A DNA stretch of 30,845 nt from an uncultured Georgenia sp. (lineage in GTDB: Bacteria > Actinomycetota > Actinomycetes > Actinomycetales > Actinomycetaceae). Shown one piece after another: positions 21,549 through 28,337 of this stretch. Both the position numbers and the translations under genes were made by a program. Under the pieces are notes generated by a model. It ran no database searches and was not told where the DNA came from. It saw only the letters and a list, made by a program, of their open reading frames with translations. The stretch is taken from positions 1 through 30,845 of the forward strand of contig NZ_CALGNQ010000125.1 of assembly GCF_937958535.1 (NCBI RefSeq), given 5' to 3'. How positions within the stretch are numbered: the stretch's first letter is position 1; every line of letters starts with the position of its first letter.

Positions 21549-24044
21549 TCACAAGCCGACGCACTGCCCGCGGACCGGGCCGGTGACGCTGTTGGGCTCG
21601 CTGCCCCCGACGGGCGCCGGGCGGTTGCCGGTGCACGACAGCGGCCCGCGGACCGTGTTCGCCGCGACGACGACCTCGTGGCCGGCGGTGTTGTCGCTCA
21701 CCGTGACCGGTCCGGCGATGTCGTTGGCGACGACGGCCACCCGGCCGGTGGTCCGCGCGATGCTCACCAGCCCGCGGACGTCGGTGCCGGTGATCTCGAC
21801 GAGGTCCGCGCCGTCGGCCCGGACCGGGCCGCGGACCTGCGAGTCGGTGACCACGAGGCCGGCGCCGGCCGCGACGGTCACCGGGCCCCGCAGGTCGGCG
21901 TCGGTCACGCAGGTGGTGCCCTCGGCGACCCGCAGCGGTCCCCGCCGGTCGCCGGTGACCGTCACGTCGCACTCGGGTGCCGGGACTGCCAGTGTCAGCG
22001 CGTGGACGTTCACCGACCCGGCGAAGTAGACCTGACCCCGGCTGTCGACGGCCGACTCCCGGACCCCGCTGTCGACCAGGATCTCGAGCTCCAGGCTCGT
22101 GGGGTCGATCCGGAAGAGCGCTCCTCCGGCGTTGCCGTACATCGCGCCGTCGTGCGGGTTGAGGTAGAGCGAGGTGGTACGGCCCCAGACGTTGCTGGTC
22201 CGCAGACCGGTCGCGACGTGCTCGACCACCTCGTGGGTGTCGGGGTCGAGCACGAAGACGACGCCGGTGTCGGTCAGGCCCCAGACCCGGCCGTCGGGTC
22301 CGACGGTCAGCTGGTCGACGACGGTCGCCCCGTCGACGACGACGTCGCTGGTGACGAGCTCTGCCGCGGCCACGTCCCAGACGAAGACCTCCGCCGCGGA
22401 GGCGGTGGGCTCGCTGTCGATGCCGCCGTGGATCGACGTCCCGCCGAAGACGAGGCCGTCCCGGTGGGCCAGTGCGGTCACCGACTGGTCCTGGACCACG
22501 TTGCGGTGGACCTCGAACTCACCGGTGGTGGGGTCGAGGACGGTCAGGGCGCCGCCCAGCCGCCCGTAGTCCGGCACGCTGCCGACGGCGATGCGGTCAC
22601 CGGTGGAGACCATGGCGAAGATCCGGTCCTGGAAGTATGGCTCGCCCCGCTCGAGCTGCATGACCTGCTCCAGGCGGCTCCAGTCCCAGCCGCCGTCCAC
22701 CGGTCCGACGTGCACCCCGGCGCCGGGGTAGGAGCTGATGACGAGCTGGTCGCCGTGGCTGATGATCGCGTCCCCCTGCTTCGGACCGCGGCCGTGCTCG
22801 ATCTCCTGGGTGACCGGGTCGATCCGGCTCATCGCGCCGCTGGACAGGTAGGCACCCAGGTACACGGCGCCGTCCGGCCCTACGCCCATCGAGTGCGCGC
22901 CCGCGGGTGAGCCCAGCACGTCGGCGGGGACGAGCTCGCCCTCCCGCGTCGCGACGTCGTAGCTCCAGATGGTGCCGTCGGTGTTGATCCCGGCGATGGT
23001 CGGTCCCCAGGCCTCGTCGTCGGCCGCGACGACTGAGAGCTCGTAGGTCCCGACGGCGTCGGCGGTCGCCTCGTGGACCCAGGAGTCCTCGAACCCGGTG
23101 GAGAAGACCTCCTCGGTCTCGAGGTCGAAGCCGGTGAGGACGCTGCCCGCGAGGTAGTAGACCTTGCCGTCGACGACCGGCGTGACGGGGGTGTCGAAGG
23201 TGCCCTCGATGATGACGTCGAGCCAGCGCTCCTCGGCCAGGTGGTAGACCGCCATGTCGTACGTGCCTCGTGGGGAGAGGCGGACGAAGACGTGGTCATC
23301 GCGCTGCTCGATGCCGATGAACCAGCTCGTGTTGTCCATGACGTGCTCCGGCGGCAGCAGCTCGGATGTCGCCCCGGTCTGCGGGTCCACCCGGAACAGG
23401 TGGGGGACCGGACCGGTGCCGGCCCAGACCTCGTCGCCCACGACCCCGACCGAGAACACGTAGGCGGCGTCGTCGGTCAGGCTGCCGTAGCTCCGCAGTT
23501 CCCCAGCGGCCGTGTCGTAGCCCATGAGCATCGCGTCGGGGTAGGTGCCGAAGTAGAGGACGTCGTCCAGGAGGGTCCCCTCGTACAGGACCCGTTGGCC
23601 CTGGAGGTCGACGTCGAGCTCGGTGGTCTCCCGGGTGGCGGGGTCGAAGGTGAACAGCGCCGCCGACGTGCCGTTGCGCGCGGTGAAGTAGACCGTCCCG
23701 TCCTCCGCCTGGGTGGCGAACCCGCCCAGCGTGTACCCGTCGAGCTCGTCGGCGAAGAGCCGCTCGCCGCTCATGTCGACGACGCTGAAGGTCGCCGGGG
23801 AGCCGTTGGACAGCGCGAAGACGACGTCGGTGCCGTCCGGCAGCGTGCCGAACTCGGCGCTGCGGACGTTGGCGGTGGAGATCGCCGGGCCGAGGTCGGT
23901 CACGACGACGCCGTCCGCCGCGGAGACCTCGAAGGCAGCGGCCGCTGGGGCATGCCCGAACAGGAGGGCGGCGGCGAGGACGGCGGCTGCCCCTCCTGCC
24001 GCCCGCCTGCGGGCCGTGCTCGCCGTGCCGGTCGTGTGCGTCAT
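21549..24044 (-). CDS. Secreted beta-propeller / GP-solenoid protein, subgroup B, 831 aa
   Basis: The signal peptide (RRR, then an Ala/Leu core at about 14-36) ends at HAPAAAAFEVS. The propeller-like region has units such as ALFTFDPATRET and FRVDPQTGATSEL, and the family core YGRLGGALTV (Tyr493) with HRNVV (His513). The solenoid is residues 692-831. In one solenoid unit the GP is replaced by GL (DVRGLVSI), a sign of drift. It pairs with the 830-aa protein by NGSPATFSVVD and ERGEPYFQDRI. GAAGGGG precedes the ATG. A promoter with two operators lies 130-170 bp upstream, and a perfect 32-bp palindrome sits between promoter and gene. Likely secreted and sugar-induced; molecular function unknown. 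Confidence 0.88.
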   Translation of the reverse strand: MTHTTGTASTARRRAAGGAAAVLAAALLFGHAPAAAAFEVSAADGVVVTDLGPAISTANVRSAEFGTLPDGTDVVFALSNGSPATFSVVDMSGERLFADELDGYTLGGFATQAEDGTVYFTARNGTSAALFTFDPATRETTELDVDLQGQRVLYEGTLLDDVLYFGTYPDAMLMGYDTAAGELRSYGSLTDDAAYVFSVGVVGDEVWAGTGPVPHLFRVDPQTGATSELLPPEHVMDNTSWFIGIEQRDDHVFVRLSPRGTYDMAVYHLAEERWLDVIIEGTFDTPVTPVVDGKVYYLAGSVLTGFDLETEEVFSTGFEDSWVHEATADAVGTYELSVVAADDEAWGPTIAGINTDGTIWSYDVATREGELVPADVLGSPAGAHSMGVGPDGAVYLGAYLSSGAMSRIDPVTQEIEHGRGPKQGDAIISHGDQLVISSYPGAGVHVGPVDGGWDWSRLEQVMQLERGEPYFQDRIFAMVSTGDRIAVGSVPDYGRLGGALTVLDPTTGEFEVHRNVVQDQSVTALAHRDGLVFGGTSIHGGIDSEPTASAAEVFVWDVAAAELVTSDVVVDGATVVDQLTVGPDGRVWGLTDTGVVFVLDPDTHEVVEHVATGLRTSNVWGRTTSLYLNPHDGAMYGNAGGALFRIDPTSLELEILVDSGVRESAVDSRGQVYFAGSVNVHALTLAVPAPECDVTVTGDRRGPLRVAEGTTCVTDADLRGPVTVAAGAGLVVTDSQVRGPVRADGADLVEITGTDVRGLVSIARTTGRVAVVANDIAGPVTVSDNTAGHEVVVAANTVRGPLSCTGNRPAPVGGSEPNSVTGPVRGQCVGL
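21552..21971 (-). repeat. C-terminal GP-solenoid domain of the 831-aa protein (140 residues)
   Basis: Starts at Cys692. Units include RGPVTVAAG, RGPVRADG, the deviant RGLVSIAR, AGPVTVSD and RGPLSCTGN, and it ends GPVRGQCVGL. Cys positions and length match the 830-aa paralogue. Confidence 0.75.
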
Positions 24045-24093
24045 GCGAACCCCTTCGTCGGAGCGTCAGGCGGCACCTCGGGCCGGAGGGTTA

Positions 24094-24125
24094 CGTGCCG
24101 GGACTCGTCGACGAGTCCCGGCACG
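24094..24125. repeat. Perfect 32-bp palindrome in the leader of the 831-aa gene
   Basis: Two 16-bp arms meet at GTCGAC with no unpaired loop base. It lies 49 bp upstream of the ATG and 51 bp downstream of the predicted -10 box, so it would form a long hairpin in the mRNA leader. It could be a terminator for the upstream lacI gene, an attenuator, or a dimer-binding site. Confidence 0.8.
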
Positions 24126-24146
24126 GTCGGTCCGGAGCACCGGATC

Positions 24147-24160
24147 TGCAATCGCTTGCA
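24147..24160. promoter_or_regulatory. LacI-family operator O7 (TGCAATCGCTTGCA)
   Basis: One mismatch (C to T) from consensus; just downstream of the predicted start of transcription for the 831-aa gene, 53 bp from O8. Confidence 0.82.
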
Positions 24161-24175
24161 AGATGGCTGCGTCGC

Positions 24176-24204
24176 ACACTAGCGAGATCGGGCGATTCCG
24201 GCAA
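24176..24204 (-). promoter_or_regulatory. Predicted promoter of the 831-aa propeller gene
   Basis: On the minus strand TTGCCG (24199-24204) and TAGTGT (24176-24181) are 17 bp apart. The -35 box is the arm of operator O8, and O7 lies beyond the -10 box, giving repression from both sides. Confidence 0.6.
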
Positions 24205-24213
24205 CCGCTTGCA
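24200..24213. promoter_or_regulatory. LacI-family operator O8 (GGCAACCGCTTGCA)
   Basis: One mismatch from consensus; overlaps the -35 box of the predicted promoter for the 831-aa gene. Confidence 0.83.
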
Positions 24214-24253
24214 GGGTCGCGGAAGGCCGCGCCGGGGTCGGGGAACGGCGCGC

Positions 24254-25270
24254 CTACTCGGGACGCACCGGAGCCGTCGAGCCGCGCACGACGAGCTCGA
24301 CACCGAAGCTGCGCACCACCGGAGCGTCCTCCGGGGCCGGGGCGAGCGCGACCTCCAGCGCCGCGCCGCCCATCTCGCGCAGCGGCAGGCGCACGGTCGT
24401 CAGCGGCGGACGAAGGTCGGCCGCAACGGCGATGTCGTTGAACCCAGCCACCGACACGTCACCGGGTACGGCCCGGCCGTGGTCGTGGAGGTAGGCCATC
24501 GCCCCGATCGCCAGCTGGTCGGCCGACCCGACGACGGCGGTGACGTCGGGGTGGGCGGCGAGCAGCTCCCGCGCCCCGGTGTACGCGTCGTCACGCGTCG
24601 GGGCCCCGTGGCGGACCCGGACCCGCCCGCCGGCCGCCTCGACCACCGCGCGCAGGCCGCCGACACGTTCGGCGGTCGAGCCGACGTTCGCGGGGCCGGC
24701 GAGCACGCCGACGGTGCGGTGCCCGAGGCCGACGAGGTGCTCGGCCAGCGCCCGGCCCCCGGCCTCGTTGTCCACTAGGACCCGGTCGACGTCGATGACG
24801 GGTGTGCCGATGGCGACCACGCGCCCGCCGTTCGCCCGGAAGGAGCGGGCCCGGGCGGCCATGCCTTCCCGGTAGCGCTCGTCCTGCAGCCCCGACCCCG
24901 CGACGATGACGACGCTGGCCCGGTGGGACTGGAGCATCCGGAAGTAGGCCAGCTCGCGCTCCGGGTCGCGCTCGGTGTGGCAGATGGTCACGAGCAGCTG
25001 CCGCTCGGTGGCCACCGCGTGGATGCCGTTGACGATCTCGGAGAAGTACGGGTCGCCGACGTCACCGGCGAGGACGCCGATGGTCCCCGCACTCCCGCGC
25101 AGCAGCCCCTGTGCCTGGGCGTTGGGGACGTAGTCCAGCTCCTGCGCGGCGGCCTCGACGCGCCGGCGAAGCTCGGGAAGCACCGGGTAGTCGCTGCCCG
25201 AGAGCACCCGCGACGCCGTCGGCACGGACACACCGGCGCGCTTGGCGACGTCCCTGAGGTTGACGGCCAT
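24254..25270 (-). CDS. LacI-family transcriptional regulator, second, 338 aa
   Basis: The helix-turn-helix is at about residues 4-23 (LRDVAKRAGVSVPTASRVLS), followed by hinge YVPNAQAQGLLRG and an effector domain with LAGDVGDPYFSEIV and VAGFNDIAVAADLRPPLTTV. Length and order are standard. Its recognition helix (SVPTAS) differs from that of the other LacI protein (SASTVS), so it should read a different site. A different inverted repeat is indeed present in its divergent promoter region (25369-25382). The ATG has GGGAGC upstream. It is divergent from the epimerase-aldolase-hydrolase operon, which it most probably controls. The effector is unknown; an intermediate of that pathway is the natural guess. 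Confidence 0.9.
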   Translation of the reverse strand: MAVNLRDVAKRAGVSVPTASRVLSGSDYPVLPELRRRVEAAAQELDYVPNAQAQGLLRGSAGTIGVLAGDVGDPYFSEIVNGIHAVATERQLLVTICHTERDPERELAYFRMLQSHRASVVIVAGSGLQDERYREGMAARARSFRANGGRVVAIGTPVIDVDRVLVDNEAGGRALAEHLVGLGHRTVGVLAGPANVGSTAERVGGLRAVVEAAGGRVRVRHGAPTRDDAYTGARELLAAHPDVTAVVGSADQLAIGAMAYLHDHGRAVPGDVSVAGFNDIAVAADLRPPLTTVRLPLREMGGAALEVALAPAPEDAPVVRSFGVELVVRGSTAPVRPE

Positions 25271-25328
25271 GCGGCGAGCGTAGCTCCCCTGCTGCCGGGC
25301 ACCGGACACCGGTCCCGGACGGCGCACC

Positions 25329-25358
25329 TTGACGGCACCGCGCCGCCTCACCTACCGT
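25329..25358 (+). promoter_or_regulatory. Predicted promoter of the epimerase-aldolase-hydrolase operon
   Basis: TTGACG (25329-25334) and TACCGT (25353-25358) are spaced by 18 bp, the same architecture as other promoters here, but with no TGCAACCGCTTGCA operator nearby. Confidence 0.55.
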
Positions 25359-25368
25359 CGGGGGCACG

Positions 25369-25382
25369 AGAAATGCTTTTCT
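25369..25382. promoter_or_regulatory. AT-rich inverted repeat AGAAATGCTTTTCT, candidate operator
   Basis: Five-base arms (AGAAA, TTTCT) around TGCT, a conspicuous AT-rich patch in this GC-rich DNA, 10 bp beyond the predicted -10 box. It is a candidate site for the second LacI protein. Confidence 0.4.
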
Positions 25383-25429
25383 ACGCCCGGGACGCCCGAC
25401 GCCGACCGCTCGCTCACCGAGGAGACCCC

Positions 25430-26473
25430 ATGACGACCATCGCCCACGCCTCCGAGCCGACGGACGAGGCGGCACTCGACCAGCTCCTGTCCGAGCCGAC
25501 GCCGGGCGTCGGGGAGGCGCTCGCCGCGGCCGGCGGGGACATCGTCCTCCTCGGTGCCGGCGGGAAGATCGGGCCCTCGATGTCCCTCATGGCACGCCGG
25601 GCGCTCGACGCGGTCGGCTCCAGCGCGCGGGTCATCGCCGTCTCCCGGTTCTCCGACGCCGCCGTCCGGGAGCAGCTGGAGGAGGCCGGGATCGTCGTCC
25701 GGTCGGCCGACCTGGCGGACCCGGAGTCCTACGCCGAGCTGCCCGACGCCGCGGCGATGTTCTACCTCGCCGCGATGAAGTTCGGCACCACCGGCCAGGA
25801 GCACCGCACCTGGTGGTCCAACGCCGCCATGCCGGCCATGGTGGCCGACCGCTACCGCGGTGTGCCCTCGGTGGTGTACTCCACCGGCAACGTCTACCCC
25901 CTCACCCCGCTCTCCTACGGCGGCTCGGTGGAGACCGACGAGCCGCTGCCGGTCGGGGAGTACGCCCAGTCCTGCCTGGCGCGCGAACGCATCTTCACCA
26001 GCGCCGCCCACACGTGGAACACCCCGACGACGATCTTCCGGCTCAACTACGCCTGCGAGCTGCGCTACGGCGTCATCGCCGACATCGCGGTGAAGATCGC
26101 CGACGGCGAGCCGGTCGACGTCACGATGCCGGCGGTCAACGTCGTGTGGCAGGGCGACGTCAACGCCTGGGCGCTGCGCTCCCTGGAGCTCGCGGCGACC
26201 CCGCCGCACATCCTCAACGCCACCGGGCCCGAGACGGTGCCCGTCCGGCGGCTGGCCACCTGGCTGGCGGAGGACATGGGCATGGAGGTCGACCTCGTCG
26301 GCGAGGAGTCCTCCGACGCCCTCCTGTCCGACGCCGCCGAGTGCCTCGAGCGGTACGGCTACCCCTCGGTGCCGCTCCGCCGCCTCGTGCGCTGGGTGAG
26401 CCGGTGGGTGGCCGACGGCGGCCGCCAACTCGGCAAGGCGACGAAGTTCCAGCAGCGGGAGGGGAGGTTCTGA
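25430..26473 (+). CDS. NAD-dependent epimerase/dehydratase-family (extended SDR-like) protein, 347 aa
   Basis: Cytoplasmic Rossmann protein, first in a three-gene operon. The nucleotide-binding loop GAGGKIG is at residues 42-48, and VYSTGNVYP (149-157) supplies the catalytic Ser/Thr region. The SDR active-site Tyr is probably Tyr178 in EYAQSCLARER, but the Lys expected four residues on is Cys182. GAGGAG lies before the ATG, which is preferred because the 5' part encodes a plain cytoplasmic N-terminus. With a DapA-like aldolase next to it, a role as a sugar or uronate dehydrogenase or epimerase is likely. The missing Lys means chemistry unlike classical SDRs, or a subfamily using another residue. 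The family is firm, the reaction open. Confidence 0.82.
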   Translation: MTTIAHASEPTDEAALDQLLSEPTPGVGEALAAAGGDIVLLGAGGKIGPSMSLMARRALDAVGSSARVIAVSRFSDAAVREQLEEAGIVVRSADLADPESYAELPDAAAMFYLAAMKFGTTGQEHRTWWSNAAMPAMVADRYRGVPSVVYSTGNVYPLTPLSYGGSVETDEPLPVGEYAQSCLARERIFTSAAHTWNTPTTIFRLNYACELRYGVIADIAVKIADGEPVDVTMPAVNVVWQGDVNAWALRSLELAATPPHILNATGPETVPVRRLATWLAEDMGMEVDLVGEESSDALLSDAAECLERYGYPSVPLRRLVRWVSRWVADGGRQLGKATKFQQREGRF

Positions 26474-27504
26474 TGGGCCTGCACGAGCGCCTGGCCGGCG
26501 GGGTCGTCATCCCCGCCCACCCCCTCGCCCTGGACGACCGGGGCGCGGTCGACCTGCGTGCGCAGCGCGCCATCACCCGCTACCAGCTGGCGGCCGGGGC
26601 GCACGGGCTCGCCGTCGGCGTGCACACCACCCAGTTCGAGCTGCACGACGACCGCGGTGCGCTGCGCGAGGTGTGGGAGCTCGCGGCCGGGGAGGCCCGG
26701 GCGAGCGGCCGCTCCCCCGTCCTCGTCGCCGGGATCACCGGGGACGTCGGGCAGGCCGTGGCCGAGGCCGAGCTGGCCGTCGAGCTCGGCTACGAGGCGG
26801 CCCTGCTCAGCCCCTGGGGCATGGCCGAGCGCACCGAGGCGACGCTCCTCGCACGCGCCGCTGCCGTCGGTGAGGTCATCCCCACCATCGGCTTCTACCT
26901 CCAGGACTCCGTGGGCGGGCTGCGCCTGAGCCGCAGCTACTGGCGCTCGCTGTTCGACCTCGAGTCCGTCGTCGCGGTCAAGACCGCCCCCTTCGACCGG
27001 TACCGGACCGGTGACGTCGTCCAGACGCTGCTCGCGCACGACCGCTGGCGCGACGTCGTCGTCCTCACCGGGAACGACGACGCGATCGTCCACGACCTCC
27101 TCACCCCGTACCGGGCGACCGTGGACGGCGAGGAGCGCGAGGTCCGCGCGACCGGCGGCCTCCTGGGCCAGTGGGCGGTGGGGACGCGGGCCGCCGTCGA
27201 GCTGGTCTCTGCGGCAGGCGCCGCCGTCGCCTCGAGCTCCGTCCCGCTGGACCTCATGGTGCAGGCGAGCGCGCTCGTCGAGGTCAACGCGGCGGTGTTC
27301 GACGTCGACCACGACTTCGCCGGCTGCGTCCCCGGGGTCAACGAGGTCCTGCGCCAGCAGGGCCTGGTGCGCACGGCACGCTGCCTGGGCCGCGACGTGC
27401 TCTCACCCGGGCAGTCCGAGCGCATCGCCGCCGTCCGGGCGCGCTACCCGGACCTGCTCGACGAGGAGTTCGTCGCTGCCAACCGGGACGGGTGGCTGGC
27501 GTGA
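26473..27504 (+). CDS. DapA/NAL-superfamily aldolase or dehydratase, 343 aa
   Basis: Class I (Schiff-base) TIM-barrel enzyme related to dihydrodipicolinate synthase, N-acetylneuraminate lyase and KDG aldolases. The Schiff-base Lys is Lys170 in VVAVKTAPF, and the conserved Tyr is Tyr142 in TIGFYLQDS. GITGD near residue 87 fits the barrel core. At 343 aa it is longer than typical DapA (about 290), with extra sequence near the C-terminus. Its ATG overlaps the previous stop by one base (TGATG), with GGAGG a few bases upstream. It probably cleaves or dehydrates a 2-keto-3-deoxy sugar acid or related compound made by the neighbouring enzymes; the substrate is inferred. Confidence 0.86.
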   Translation: MGLHERLAGGVVIPAHPLALDDRGAVDLRAQRAITRYQLAAGAHGLAVGVHTTQFELHDDRGALREVWELAAGEARASGRSPVLVAGITGDVGQAVAEAELAVELGYEAALLSPWGMAERTEATLLARAAAVGEVIPTIGFYLQDSVGGLRLSRSYWRSLFDLESVVAVKTAPFDRYRTGDVVQTLLAHDRWRDVVVLTGNDDAIVHDLLTPYRATVDGEEREVRATGGLLGQWAVGTRAAVELVSAAGAAVASSSVPLDLMVQASALVEVNAAVFDVDHDFAGCVPGVNEVLRQQGLVRTARCLGRDVLSPGQSERIAAVRARYPDLLDEEFVAANRDGWLA

Positions 27505-28337
27505 TCGTCGGCTGGGGCTCCTCGTCGATGGAGGGGATCGGCCCCGCCCTCGAGGTCGCGCTGGACGGGACGGGACGCGAGCTGCGCAACCTCGGCAAGG
27601 GCGGTGAGACGTCGCATCACACCGCCGCCCGGCTCGGCGCCCTGCCCCCGCTGCTCACCCTCCCCGACGGCGTCCTCCCGGCGGCCGGCAGCGTGCCCGT
27701 GCGCTCGGTCCTGGACCTCCAGGCGGTGTCCCTCCGGGCGGTCGCCGGGACGGTTGCGGGCGTCCGCGGGGTGCTGGGCCCGAGCGCCGAGCAGGTCGTC
27801 TTCACCCGCGAGACCCCCGGGCCGCCGGTCGCGGTACCGGGGCCGGTGCCGTTCCACTCCCTGCTCGGGCCGCAGCTCGCCGCGTACGACACGCTGCTGT
27901 GGATCGGCAAGAACGACCTCCACCACGGGGACAGCGCCGAGGACGTGGTCGGACGGACCCGGGCCACGGCCGGGTGGCTCACGGCGCGCGGTACCCGCGT
28001 GCTCGTCCTCGGGCATTTCGTCAACACCGGGTCCCCGGCCGAGCTGCAGCGGCGCGTGGAGGCGACGAACGCCGCGCTCCAGGCCGAGTACGGCGACCAC
28101 TTCCTCGACGTCAACGGCCCACTGACCGCGCCCCACGTGTGGGAGCGCACGGGCCTCACGGCCACGGCCGAGGACCGTGCCGAGCAGGCCGCCGGACGCA
28201 AGCCGCCGTCGCTCTCCGCCGACCACAACCACCTCGACATGGTCGGCTACCACCTCGTCGCCCGGCTCGTCCGCGACCGGCTGCGGGCCCTCGGGTGGCT
28301 GGAGCCGGCCGCGGAGGCCGTTCACGCGAAGCCGTAG
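27501..28337 (+). CDS. SGNH-type hydrolase, 278 aa
   Basis: Block I is modified to GWGSSSMEG, with Ser7 to Ser9 in place of GDS. Block II is the Gly pair in NLGKGGETS (Gly34-Gly35). Block III is IGKND with Asn138. Block V has the full Asp-His pair, DHNHLDMVGYH (Asp241, His244). No signal peptide is present. The GTG start overlaps the stop of the aldolase gene by 4 bp, so it is translationally coupled. Its last 16 bp overlap the end of the convergent dehydratase gene. A cytoplasmic esterase or deacetylase acting on the same sugar pathway is most likely. It differs clearly from the SGNH protein at 12198-12866. Confidence 0.77.
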   Translation: MIVGWGSSSMEGIGPALEVALDGTGRELRNLGKGGETSHHTAARLGALPPLLTLPDGVLPAAGSVPVRSVLDLQAVSLRAVAGTVAGVRGVLGPSAEQVVFTRETPGPPVAVPGPVPFHSLLGPQLAAYDTLLWIGKNDLHHGDSAEDVVGRTRATAGWLTARGTRVLVLGHFVNTGSPAELQRRVEATNAALQAEYGDHFLDVNGPLTAPHVWERTGLTATAEDRAEQAAGRKPPSLSADHNHLDMVGYHLVARLVRDRLRALGWLEPAAEAVHAKP

